Source: Lysobacterales bacterium (GTDB lineage Bacteria > Pseudomonadota > Gammaproteobacteria > Xanthomonadales > SZUA-38). Taken from it: a DNA stretch of 64,000 bases. Location: NCBI GenBank assembly GCA_028285525.1, contig JANQOZ010000007.1, forward strand, positions 1 through 64,000. The letters are read 5' to 3'. Each line of letters opens with the position of its first letter. The first letter of the stretch is position 1. Below are positions 26,760 through 34,200 of the stretch, in pieces. Below the pieces are notes generated by a model. The model worked only from the letters and a program-made list of their open reading frames with translations. It was not told the origin of the DNA and did no database searches. Both the position numbers and the translations under genes were made by a program.

Positions 26760-27383
26760 ATGAAAGCGCTCGCTAACAGCCTGCTAACCACCGGTATGCT
26801 GCTGTGTATTCAGCACGCGTTCGCGGAGGAGCTCACGTTTCGGTTCGAAGCGGTTCGTGCCGGGAGCTACAACGCGGCGCCGACCGGCAGCCTGACGGCT
26901 CAGGCAGCGCAAGTATCAACGATTACAGGACAGTTTGGGTTCGACACAGCCGCTCAGATAACGGCAGGCGCCGGTATACCCGGGCGGGTCTCCTACGCCA
27001 CCTACGCGACAGGATTCATCGAGGTCGATGAGCTGGATCTGAGGAGCCTCAATGGCACCCCGAGCCTGCGTGTCGGCGATGGCGTCCTTCAGGAGGGCAA
27101 TCCGGCATTGAGCCATCCAGATGATCTGATCGTGTCCTACGACAACGTGTCGTTGGATAAACCCATCGATACCGTGTCGATCCGCTTGAACTACAAGACT
27201 CCAGACGCGCTCGACACCACGGCGGTTCCCGCAGCGCTGAAGTTCTCTGAGTTTGAATCGGCGACGCTCACGTTCAGCAACCGCATCGACAGTCTGTCGA
27301 GCGGCCGACGCCAGCCAGCCGCCGCACCCGCCGAACCAAGCATGGTGACCTTTAAGATCATCGGTCTCGAACTACGCCGCTAA
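26760..27383 (+). CDS. Secreted protein of unknown function
   Basis: A 207-aa exported protein. I chose ATG 26760, since it begins a good signal peptide (KALANSLLTTGMLLCIQHAFAEE); the ORF-track start is 22 codons earlier and lacks one. The mature part is beta-rich, with LTFRFEAVRAGSYNAAPTG and a repeat-free body (FGFDTAAQITAGAGIPGRVS; LIVSYDNVSLDKPIDTVSIR). This pattern resembles the choice-of-anchor type secreted proteins with PEP-CTERM-like jelly-roll folds, but no anchor is present. It has no [DN]-G-F-E tag. It shares its promoter region with the XRE unit and is 45 bases ahead of the beta-helix gene. Confidence 0.6.
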   Translation: MKALANSLLTTGMLLCIQHAFAEELTFRFEAVRAGSYNAAPTGSLTAQAAQVSTITGQFGFDTAAQITAGAGIPGRVSYATYATGFIEVDELDLRSLNGTPSLRVGDGVLQEGNPALSHPDDLIVSYDNVSLDKPIDTVSIRLNYKTPDALDTTAVPAALKFSEFESATLTFSNRIDSLSSGRRQPAAAPAEPSMVTFKIIGLELRR

Positions 27384-27428
27384 CGCGCCTGCCGTGTGCG
27401 CTTTGCCACGGCGGGTCGTTGTAAGGGC

Positions 27429-28958
27429 ATGAACACTCCGTCGATCAATCTGTTTCTTTGCTCAAAGCGACGTCGCGCGCGATCTGTTCGACCAGCACCG
27501 CTGCGCCTGCTGCCGATTTGGCTCGTCTGCCTCGTTGTTTCATCCACCTCTCTGGCGCAGGTGGTCCTCCCCACCTATCGCGAGTTCACGGTCGATACGC
27601 TGTCCGACGACCTGAACCCGGCAGGATGCTCGCTTCGGGAGGCCATCGAATCGGTCAACACCGGCGGCAACGTTGGAGGCTGCATTGCTGTGGCGCTCTC
27701 GGGAAATGAGCTGGACACCATTCGCTTCAGCCCCACCATTCTTCCCGGCCAGATCTTTCTGACCGGCCGGTTGCTCGTGGAGGCGGGGCTGCGCCTGCTG
27801 GGACCTCAGGACATGACGCTCGAGATCAGCGGCTCAAACCTGGTTCAGCTCATGCTGATCAGTGACCAGTCACCCGGCGTTGAGCTCAGGCATCTGGAGC
27901 TGACGCAGGGGTTCTCCAGCACCAATGGCGGAGGGATCTCCGCGCTGGCACCGCTGGCCGTTTTCGACAGCGTGATCAGCCAATGTGAATCGACGGCCGT
28001 GGGGGGTGCCATTATCGCGTCGGGTGGGCTGACGCTCGACAACGTCACTCTCGATGACAACGCTGCTCGGAACGCGGGTGCCGTCTACAGCGTCGGGCCG
28101 CTCCAGATTGTTGACAGCGTTTTTTCCGGCAACACGGCCTCCGGCTCCATCGATGGCGGCGGCGCCCTGTGGGTCGAACATGGTAGTGCTGACCCGATCC
28201 AGAAAAACATCAGCGGCACCCGCTTTTCCGGCAACGAGGCAGCGAGAGGCGGCGCTATCCTCGTTTCCAACACGGGCGACGTCCCCGCCGAGCCGTTGAT
28301 TATCGAATCCTCCACGTTCGAGGACAATCGAGCCACCGCCGGCAGCGGTTCAGCCATGATGCAACAGGATGCGAGCCATACTGCGATCATTCGCCGATCG
28401 CTCCTCGTCGACTCGTTGCAGAGCGTGGCGGAAACCCAGATCGACCAGGAAGGCGTGCCGAGCGACACCGCGCGGATTCAGCTGATCAACACAACGGTGG
28501 TCGGCAACGACGGGCTGCGGGCCAACAGTCAGCTCGACCTGCGAAACGTCACGATGGTGCTGACCACTCCGCAGGCCGGTACGGCCCTGGAGGTGAGCCC
28601 CGGCAGAACCGCCCGCATTCGGAACTCGATTCTGCTGTCCGAAGGCGGGGCAGACTGCCTCGGCGCGATGGCAAATATCGTGGAAAACGAAAACAACCTG
28701 TTGTTCACCAGCACCTGTGCGGAAACCGGGACGAATATCATCACCGATGACGCCCAGCTCGGTCCGCTGCAGGACAACGGCGGCGCAACTTTCTCCAGGG
28801 CGCCGCTGCCGGGAAGCCCCGTGATCGATGCCGGCAGCATCTTCTGTCCAGCGGACGATCAGCGGGGCGTTCTCCGCAGCGACAGCCTCTGCGACATCGG
28901 GGCAGTGGAAGCGGACCCGTCCGACGCCCTGTTTGCAGACGGCTTCGAGCTGCCGTAA
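27429..28958 (+). CDS. Secreted CSLREA-domain right-handed beta-helix protein
   Basis: Exported beta-helix protein of 509 aa. ATG 27429 follows a TAAGGG site and starts a long, arginine-rich signal peptide ending near VCLVVSSTSLAQ. The CSLREA domain is plain: FTVDTLSDDLNPAGCSLREA, then NxGGNVGGC. The middle has imperfect beta-helix turns such as NNVTLDDNAARNAGAVYS-like VFSGNTASGS and FSGNEAARGGAI, a fold common in surface polysaccharide-binding or protease-resistant proteins. It ends in DALFADGFELP, one of five copies of a C-terminal tag in this window. It lies one base before the convergent MAPEG gene. The role is presumably adhesion or surface structure. Confidence 0.85.
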   Translation: MNTPSINLFLCSKRRRARSVRPAPLRLLPIWLVCLVVSSTSLAQVVLPTYREFTVDTLSDDLNPAGCSLREAIESVNTGGNVGGCIAVALSGNELDTIRFSPTILPGQIFLTGRLLVEAGLRLLGPQDMTLEISGSNLVQLMLISDQSPGVELRHLELTQGFSSTNGGGISALAPLAVFDSVISQCESTAVGGAIIASGGLTLDNVTLDDNAARNAGAVYSVGPLQIVDSVFSGNTASGSIDGGGALWVEHGSADPIQKNISGTRFSGNEAARGGAILVSNTGDVPAEPLIIESSTFEDNRATAGSGSAMMQQDASHTAIIRRSLLVDSLQSVAETQIDQEGVPSDTARIQLINTTVVGNDGLRANSQLDLRNVTMVLTTPQAGTALEVSPGRTARIRNSILLSEGGADCLGAMANIVENENNLLFTSTCAETGTNIITDDAQLGPLQDNGGATFSRAPLPGSPVIDAGSIFCPADDQRGVLRSDSLCDIGAVEADPSDALFADGFELP

Positions 28959-28959
28959 C

Positions 28960-29361
28960 TCAGAGCAGGGTCCTGACGGTCTGCCAGATCGCATAACCTG
29001 CGGCGATCAGCAGCACAAGGGTTGTCACGCCCGCGCCGGCAATCCGCAGCGGATGCGATATGGGCTGTTGATGCAGGCCCAGCGGATGCGCGATGCGCGC
29101 CAGCACCAGCGCGCCACCGAGCCCATGAAGCAGGCCGGCGGGTGCGCCGTTGGCCTCGATCAAGCCCAGCAGAATCACGGCCATCGGCACCCATTCCACC
29201 GCGTTACCGTGACGTCGAATTGCCACCAGCAAAGCGGTGTCGCCACCGTCACCGACGGACACGCCCGCTTTCCCCCGGGAAGTGCCGGCCCCAAACGCCA
29301 GGACGATCAGAACGAGTGCGAGGATGCCGGCATAGAGCGCTGTAACGGGCAGAGCCAACAT
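28960..29361 (-). CDS. MAPEG family membrane protein
   Basis: Integral membrane protein of 133 aa in the MAPEG (membrane-associated proteins in eicosanoid and glutathione metabolism) family. Four transmembrane helices are visible, the first LPVTALYAGILALVLIVLAF. The diagnostic sequence RRHGNAVEWVPMAVILLGLI follows, with the R-x-H-x-N-x-x-E pattern of the glutathione site. LARIAHPLGLHQQP is the third conserved block. Its ATG overlaps the stop of the YCII gene by one base (TGATG), so the start is not the GTG proposed by the ORF track. Bacterial homologues are often glutathione transferases or detoxifying proteins. Confidence 0.85.
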   Translation of the reverse strand: MLALPVTALYAGILALVLIVLAFGAGTSRGKAGVSVGDGGDTALLVAIRRHGNAVEWVPMAVILLGLIEANGAPAGLLHGLGGALVLARIAHPLGLHQQPISHPLRIAGAGVTTLVLLIAAGYAIWQTVRTLL

Positions 29362-29675
29362 CACATGTCGCTCGCTTCAGCCAGCTCTACTGAGCCGCCG
29401 TGGATCGTGATCAGTGGACAGATCCGCGCCTTGCCGATCGCGTCCTCGACGTCATTGGCCTCAATGATGCTGTAGCCGCTCGCCGGGTTCGGGCCACCGT
29501 TGTCCACAACGCCATCGACGCTGACCGTGGTGGACGGCCCGACCGGATTGCCGCCGTCGATCACCGCGCTGCCGAGCGAGCCAAACCACTGACCCCAGGC
29601 ATCCATCGCTTCACTTTTTTCCGCTTCCGTTTCTGGATGATCACCGCCGTGGTACACAAAAAGGTATTTGGGCAT
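29361..29675 (-). CDS. YCII-related domain protein
   Basis: A 104-aa cytoplasmic protein of the YCII-related/DGPF family: KYLFVYHGGDHPETEAEKSE at the start, FGSLGSAVIDGGNPVGPS in the middle and GYSIIEANDVEDAIGKARIC as the ferredoxin-like core. The family's His-Asp pair (YHGGD) is present. Related proteins sit beside sigma factors as PhyR-like or YCII-ECF pairs, but none is here; this one is coupled by a one-base overlap to a MAPEG gene. Function unknown. Confidence 0.85.
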   Translation of the reverse strand: MPKYLFVYHGGDHPETEAEKSEAMDAWGQWFGSLGSAVIDGGNPVGPSTTVSVDGVVDNGGPNPASGYSIIEANDVEDAIGKARICPLITIHGGSVELAEASDM

Positions 29676-29788
29676 AACACATTGCTCCTGAGCTGTTGGG
29701 TGTCGCTGAAGTTCTGCTTTAGCTTGAAATAGAGATTATCAACATGTATTTGGGCAATCATCGGGCATTTTCGCGGGTTTCCCTTGCC

Positions 29789-29794
29789 TATAAT
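29789..29794 (+). promoter_or_regulatory. TATAAT-like -10 element upstream of the PucR-like regulator
   Basis: TATAAT matches the sigma-70 -10 hexamer exactly and lies 23 bases before ATG 29818. I see no convincing -35 at 16-18 bases upstream, so it may need an activator. Confidence 0.35.
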
Positions 29795-29817
29795 TGTGCA
29801 GTTTCTACAATCATCGG

Positions 29818-31083
29818 ATGTCTGACGCCTACAAATCGCTGAGCGAAGCTCTGGAACGCCTCCGACAGGGTCCAGTGGCCGGCCAGCTCTCCAAAGCGAT
29901 GAAGCAACAGGAGACCCGCGTGCGCCAGGCGTTGGTCGACGCGGTGCTCAGGGACATCCCGGCTTTTTCTACCACCCGCAATCCGCAGATCCGCCAGGAG
30001 CTGACCCAGCATTGTCAGGACCACGTCGCGGAGATGGCCGCTCTGCTGGACGGCCGCGCCGTGGAGGACTTCGGGTTTGTCGACCGCAACGCGCGTCAAC
30101 GCGCCGAGCAGCACTTTCCGCTGGAGGCGATTCTTCACGCCTACCGCTGTGGCCAGCGCGTTTTCACCGCCTGGTTTCGGCAGGCGGGATCTGCTGTCGA
30201 CGTGGATACGCCCTCGCTCGAGGCGATGACCGATCTTGCAATCGAGTACACCGACGGCATCAGCAACGTGTGCACGAGCGCCTACGTCGATCAGGTGCGG
30301 CTGCTGGCCGACCTGGAAAGCGATCGTCGAGGCCAGCTGCTAGACATGCTGCTCCACGGCTACGACGAATCCGACGGACGCGTCGCCAGGGTTCTGGGTG
30401 ATGCGGGCTTTCTGGACCAGCGGCGGGCTTACTGCGTCGTGGTTGCCAGATCCGTCGATCCGGCCGAGATGCTCAACGCGCGTCGGGCGCGACGTCTCGC
30501 CAAGGCGCTTACCGAAGCGTTTACCGCCGATCCGGCGCACTGCCTTGTCGACGTTCGGGACAATCTCGTAGTTGGTCTGCTGTCGGCGCTTCACCGGATG
30601 TCCGGCTGGACGCAGCCGGCCCAATCTCTGGCGGCCGGCGCCGCCGCCAGGCTGGCCACGCTGGGTAACGCGGTACTCGTTGGCACCAGCAGCGATCTGT
30701 TTCATACGGCGAAGATACCCACCGGATTGCGTCAGGCGAAAATGGCGCTGAATCAGGCGAGTGTGGAGCGCCGTGTGCTGCGCTTTGATGAGCTGACGCT
30801 GCGTCAGGTTGCGCTCGATACGGCCAGGGACGAGCTGCGGCCGGTGCTGCCCGACTGGGCGCTGGCGCTGCGCGCGAAGGACGACGATTCAGGAAATGTC
30901 TTAAGCGATACGCTGCGGGCCTACGCGGACGCGAGCATGAATATCCTCAAGGCGGCTGCCGTTCTATCCGTCCACCCGAACACCATTTACGCCAGACTCG
31001 ACAAGGTTCGCGACGTTTCCGGGCTGGAGCCCAAGGCCTTTCACCAGCTCAATGAGCTGCTGATCGCCTGCGACTGCACCTGA
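29818..31083 (+). CDS. PucR-type transcriptional regulator with RsbRD-like N-terminal domain
   Basis: Cytoplasmic regulator of 421 aa. The N-terminal 160 residues resemble the RsbRD/RsbR N-terminal sensor fold: RVRQALVDAVLRDIPAFSTT, then QRAEQHFPLEAILHAYRCGQ, where the family keeps a His and Arg-Gly. A middle region (about 190-330) with LLDMLLHGYDESDGRVARVL is the CdaR GGDEF-like domain. The C-terminus is the PucR helix-turn-helix: LRAYADASMNILKAAAVLSV followed by HPNTIYARLDKVRDVSGLEP. I chose ATG 29818 (MSDAYKSL) over the ORF-track start eight codons earlier, because the exact TATAAT lies across that first codon. The regulated genes are not evident. The divergent YCII/MAPEG pair is a candidate target. 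Confidence 0.82.
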   Translation: MSDAYKSLSEALERLRQGPVAGQLSKAMKQQETRVRQALVDAVLRDIPAFSTTRNPQIRQELTQHCQDHVAEMAALLDGRAVEDFGFVDRNARQRAEQHFPLEAILHAYRCGQRVFTAWFRQAGSAVDVDTPSLEAMTDLAIEYTDGISNVCTSAYVDQVRLLADLESDRRGQLLDMLLHGYDESDGRVARVLGDAGFLDQRRAYCVVVARSVDPAEMLNARRARRLAKALTEAFTADPAHCLVDVRDNLVVGLLSALHRMSGWTQPAQSLAAGAAARLATLGNAVLVGTSSDLFHTAKIPTGLRQAKMALNQASVERRVLRFDELTLRQVALDTARDELRPVLPDWALALRAKDDDSGNVLSDTLRAYADASMNILKAAAVLSVHPNTIYARLDKVRDVSGLEPKAFHQLNELLIACDCT

Positions 31084-31102
31084 GCAAGCGAAGCATGAAG
31101 GC

Positions 31103-31215
31103 ATGGGGTCAGAAGCATGGGGTCAGAGTAAAGGGTCAGAGTAATTACTCTGACCCTTTACTCTGACCCCGGCAATTTCTCTGACCTCGGCAATTTTGAC
31201 CCCGGCAATTTCGAG
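31103..31215. repeat. GGGTCAGAG/GACCCCGGCAATTT repeat cluster
   Basis: A mosaic of short repeats after the PucR-like gene. GGGGTCAGA occurs twice near its start, then a 52-bp palindrome, then three copies of GACCyCGGCAATTT within 50 bases. Elements with this GGGTCAGAG/CTCTGACCC core are common in gammaproteobacterial genomes and resemble REP sequences moved by REP-associated tyrosine transposases; no transposase gene is in the window. Confidence 0.8.
31119..31170. repeat. 52-bp perfect palindrome (REP-like)
   Basis: The half GGGGTCAGAGTAAAGGGTCA-GAGTAA is followed by its exact reverse complement, with an AATT centre and no loop. It contains two nested GGGTCAGAG units per arm. Transcribed from either strand it gives a long hairpin. 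The perfect symmetry suggests recent formation or selection. Confidence 0.92.
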
Positions 31216-31226
31216 AGCCGTGCACC

Positions 31227-31275
31227 CAAAAAAAGAAAAACCGCCCTAGCTGCCGTCCATAGCGGCTAAGGCGGT
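31227..31275 (-). terminator. Terminator after the subtilase-EAL operon
   Basis: Read on the minus strand, ACCGCCTTAGC pairs with GCTAGGGCGGT (one mismatch) around a loop of about 14 bases and is followed by TTTTTCTTTTTTT. It lies some 75 bases downstream of the EAL stop codon. Confidence 0.85.
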
Positions 31276-31349
31276 AAGCGTCGATGACAACAGTTCATCG
31301 GCTTGACCGGCCTATCCTTGAGCCGACAGGAGTGTTGTGATTCGGGCGC

Positions 31350-32201
31350 CTAGCCGAGCACCAGGCTTGCCGGCCACTGCACCTCGTCGCTGAGAAAACT
31401 CATGAGCGATTCGGCCTGCATGGGCATGGCGTAGCCAAACCCCTGCCCCCAGCGAAAGCCGAGAGTCTTGAGCGTCTGCTCCTGGTCGATGGTTTCGATG
31501 CCTTCGGCAATCACCTCGAGACCGAGCCGGGACGCCAGGGCCAGCACACCTTCGAGCATGCCGAGCCGAACTTCCGAGTTACCCGTGTCCTGCAGCACCA
31601 GCCGGTCGATCTTGATGGCGCTGAATGGCAGGTCGCGAAGCGAAGCCGCGCAGGCGTAGCCGACGCCAAAGTCGTCGAGCACCACTCGTGATCCTCGGCT
31701 GGCCAGCTTGACGAGCTGGCTGGCGCCAGCGCTGGCCGCAGAAAAACCCTGGCGCTCGGTCAATTCAAACTCAATGTCGCCGTGCGACAGACCGCGTTTG
31801 CTTAGCTCTTCGGTGACGAAGTCGGCCAGCGTGCAGTCCAGGTTGAGCTGATTGGCTGCCAGGTTTACGGCAACCCGGATTCCCGGCAGCTGTCGGCTGC
31901 GCAGCGCCTTCAGGTCTTCGCAGGCCCGGGCGATCACGGCCCGGCCAAACTCGACGATTAGGTTGTGATGCTCCAGCTCATCGATGAAGCGATCCGGGTA
32001 GACCAGCTCACCGTTGCGGTCGCGCAGCCTTGCCAGCGCCTCGGCGGCCACCGTGCGGCCGCTGTTCAGGCAGTACTGGGGCTGGTAGTGGAGCTCCATG
32101 CGGCCCTCCCTCAGAGCCGCACGAACCTCCTCAACGCTGTACCGGTTGGCGCAATCAGGCTTTGCCGGTCGAATGGGAACTACCTTGTTTGCGTGTGTCA
32201 T
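31350..32201 (-). CDS. EAL-domain cyclic-di-GMP phosphodiesterase
   Basis: Cytoplasmic protein of 283 aa that is almost only an EAL domain, so it should hydrolyse c-di-GMP to pGpG. The signature is AEALARLRD near residue 53. The other catalytic residues are present: Asn in RVAVNLAANQL, Glu in EFELTERQG, DDFGVGYA, the lysine in IKIDR and Glu in EVIAEGIET. No sensor domain or membrane segment is visible. The ribosome binding site is strong (AAGGAG). It follows the subtilase gene by 27 bases and ends before a good terminator, so both belong to one operon. Which signal it reads is unclear. Confidence 0.92.
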   Translation of the reverse strand: MTHANKVVPIRPAKPDCANRYSVEEVRAALREGRMELHYQPQYCLNSGRTVAAEALARLRDRNGELVYPDRFIDELEHHNLIVEFGRAVIARACEDLKALRSRQLPGIRVAVNLAANQLNLDCTLADFVTEELSKRGLSHGDIEFELTERQGFSAASAGASQLVKLASRGSRVVLDDFGVGYACAASLRDLPFSAIKIDRLVLQDTGNSEVRLGMLEGVLALASRLGLEVIAEGIETIDQEQTLKTLGFRWGQGFGYAMPMQAESLMSFLSDEVQWPASLVLG

Positions 32202-32228
32202 GGCTACTCTCCTTGTAGCTCGCGCCGC

Positions 32229-33878
32229 TTATTCCTGCTCGACCCAGCTGTTGACGCTGGTGGTCTCGGTCAGACCGTTGGCCCACAGGTAGCCGTTCGC
32301 CCAGAGATAGCCGTTGGCCCAGAGGTAGCCGTTGGCCCACAGATAGCCGTTGGCCCACAGGTAGCCATTGGCGGCTGCTTCGCTGTCCTTCCACTTATAG
32401 CCATTGGCCCACAGGTAGCCGTTCGCCCACAGATAACCGTCAACGCCTTCGATGTAGAAGTCGCCGTCCTCATTCTGGCGAGCCAGACCACCGAAGTGGG
32501 CGGTGCCCGCCAGGTCAGCAGAGACATCGAGGCCTACGTTGGCGCAGCCGATTTCAGTGCTCAGCACCGCTTCGGCCGCATTTACCATGCCCGCACCCTG
32601 CTGGAAGATGCTGTAGGCCAGGTCGCCGCCGGGCTTGCGCGCGGCCTGAGCGCTGGCTAGCAGCCGGCACTTCACGTCGTCGGGCGTCAGGCTCGGATCG
32701 TAGTCCAGCATCAACGCGACAACCCCGGATACCACCGCTGCGGATTGCGAGGTTCCTGAAATGTTGTAGTACCCAGACTCACCGGCGCGCGATTCTGGAT
32801 AATTGGTTGCGAGGTAAGAATTGCGATCCATCTGGCCGAGCATATGACCGCCGGGTGCTACAACGTCAGGCTTTACAAAACCTTCGTAGGTGGGACCTGC
32901 GGCCGAGAAACTGGCTAGTAAATCGTCAGTGGGGTTGTTGGTGAAGTTGTCGGTCATGGCGCCGACCGTGATGACGTAGGGCACGTTACCCGGCACGCCG
33001 ATCGTCATCGCTTCCGGACCGTCGTTGCCGGCGGAGGCCACCACCACGATGCCGGCTTCCCAGGCCGCCATCACCGCCTGGTTCAGCGGATCGTCCCAGT
33101 AGTGAGAGCGCGGCTCAGCGGAGAAAGACAGGTTCAGCACGCGGATGTCGTGCACCTGCTGGTTCTGGACGATCCAATCGATGCCGCGGATCACGTCCGC
33201 GTAGGTGCCGGTGCCGTCGTCACCAAACGCTTTGACCATCACCAGATTCGACTCTGGCGCGATCCCGTTGGACCAGCGGCCATCTTCCTCACCCGAGCCG
33301 CTGCCCATCACCGTGGCGACGTGGCTGCCGTGACCGTAGGAATCCCTCACCACGTCCAGGGTGCCCGCCGTATCGGTGATCGCGTTGTAGCCGACGGTTA
33401 CTCTTGAGCGGCCGTCCTCACCCGGGCCCCAGCGCAGTGAATCCAATTTTTTGGCGCCCGTATCAATCATTGCCACGGTGACACCGCGGCCGGTAACACC
33501 CGAGCTGTGCAGGGCGCTGGCGTCCACCACGCGAGGGGCGCCAGCTTGCTTGCCCTCGTATTCATTTCGGTCTGCGACTTCGACCTTGTTGTCGTGCATC
33601 AGGCGGACGCCGGGGAAGCGGGCCTTCAGCTCCGCGATTTCCGAGTCGGTCATCTCAGCGCCGACGCTCTTGATGATCCCCAACTCGTGGGTGATCTCAC
33701 CGCCGACGGTCGTGACCGCGGTAACCACCTGCTCCAGCGAGGCGCCCTGGACGATGACGTCACGGGCCACCTCCGGCCCGGCACCCGGCGACTGGGTGAG
33801 GGTGATGCCAGCGGCAACGACCCCAACGAGGGCAGTGGCGGCCAGTGCTTTCTTGATGCTTTTGCTCAGTGATTTCAT
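32229..33878 (-). CDS. Subtilisin-like S8 protease with C-terminal GYLWAN repeats
   Basis: Secreted serine protease of 549 aa. I chose ATG 33878, which opens a signal peptide (SLSKSIKKALAATALVGVVA); the ORF-track start is 30 codons upstream. A propeptide-like region reaches about residue 120. The S8 triad is complete: Asp in VAMIDTGAKKLDS, His in SYGHGSHVATVMGSG and Ser in ISGTSQSAAVVSG. After about residue 490 comes a run of seven exact GYLWAN hexapeptides plus one decayed GYKWKD, split into groups of two and five by SEAAAN. The protein then ends LTETTSVNSWVEQE, with no sorting tag. It forms an operon with an EAL gene and is divergent from a TonB receptor. Substrate unknown. Confidence 0.92.
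   Translation of the reverse strand: MKSLSKSIKKALAATALVGVVAAGITLTQSPGAGPEVARDVIVQGASLEQVVTAVTTVGGEITHELGIIKSVGAEMTDSEIAELKARFPGVRLMHDNKVEVADRNEYEGKQAGAPRVVDASALHSSGVTGRGVTVAMIDTGAKKLDSLRWGPGEDGRSRVTVGYNAITDTAGTLDVVRDSYGHGSHVATVMGSGSGEEDGRWSNGIAPESNLVMVKAFGDDGTGTYADVIRGIDWIVQNQQVHDIRVLNLSFSAEPRSHYWDDPLNQAVMAAWEAGIVVVASAGNDGPEAMTIGVPGNVPYVITVGAMTDNFTNNPTDDLLASFSAAGPTYEGFVKPDVVAPGGHMLGQMDRNSYLATNYPESRAGESGYYNISGTSQSAAVVSGVVALMLDYDPSLTPDDVKCRLLASAQAARKPGGDLAYSIFQQGAGMVNAAEAVLSTEIGCANVGLDVSADLAGTAHFGGLARQNEDGDFYIEGVDGYLWANGYLWANGYKWKDSEAAANGYLWANGYLWANGYLWANGYLWANGYLWANGLTETTSVNSWVEQE
32277..32438 (-). repeat. 18-bp tandem repeats encoding GYLWAN
   Basis: Five contiguous 18-bp units (32277-32367) and two more near 32402-32438 encode GYLWAN. 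Copies differ mainly at third codon positions. Similar W-rich tails are known on S8 proteases of other phyla. The unit should be prone to gain and loss by slippage. Confidence 0.92.
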
Positions 33879-34200
33879 GTCAAACAGTCCGTTGTGTGAA
33901 TCGATGGCCCCTATGGAGCAAGCACTGTGCCAACATGAGTTGTGGGGGAGAGAATTGCGATAAAACAATAAATATCAATGATTTAAAGAAAAAGGAATCG
34001 ACTTGCGTGCGGCCCGTCTCGCGATCTGTTGAACGCAATAATCGGGGCTAAGCGAAAAAAACGGTGTGCATACGCAAAATTTTGGTGTGGAAGCGCCGTT
34101 AATAGACCTTTAGCGGTATTAACGGTGTATCGAGTAGCGTATCCTCGCTGCCCAGAAAATCGCCACGAACCGAGAATTCAAGCCTAAGCCCACGATTTAT
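33879..34200. other. Divergent promoter region of protease and TonB receptor genes
   Basis: This 322-base region is markedly AT-rich compared with its neighbours, especially at 33955-34000 and 34055-34130, and contains no convincing gene. The divergent protease-EAL operon and the receptor gene must both start here. It contains one clear inverted repeat, listed separately. Confidence 0.7.
34096..34125. promoter_or_regulatory. Candidate operator: 9-bp inverted repeat with 12-base spacer
   Basis: CCGTTAATA, 12 bases, then TATTAACGG: a perfect 9-bp inverted repeat 75 bases before the receptor start. Spacing of about two helix turns between arm centres suits a dimeric regulator. No known operator consensus matches. 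Confidence 0.5.

Noticed and set aside
31119-31170. Considered as a CRISPR array or a terminator of the PucR-like gene
   Set aside because: No regular spacers and no T-run. The repeats are nested and palindromic, which fits a REP-like element.
32277-32438. Considered as a noncoding tandem repeat or CRISPR
   Set aside because: All units are 18 bp in frame and encode the same hexapeptide, with changes mainly at silent positions; it is part of the protease gene.
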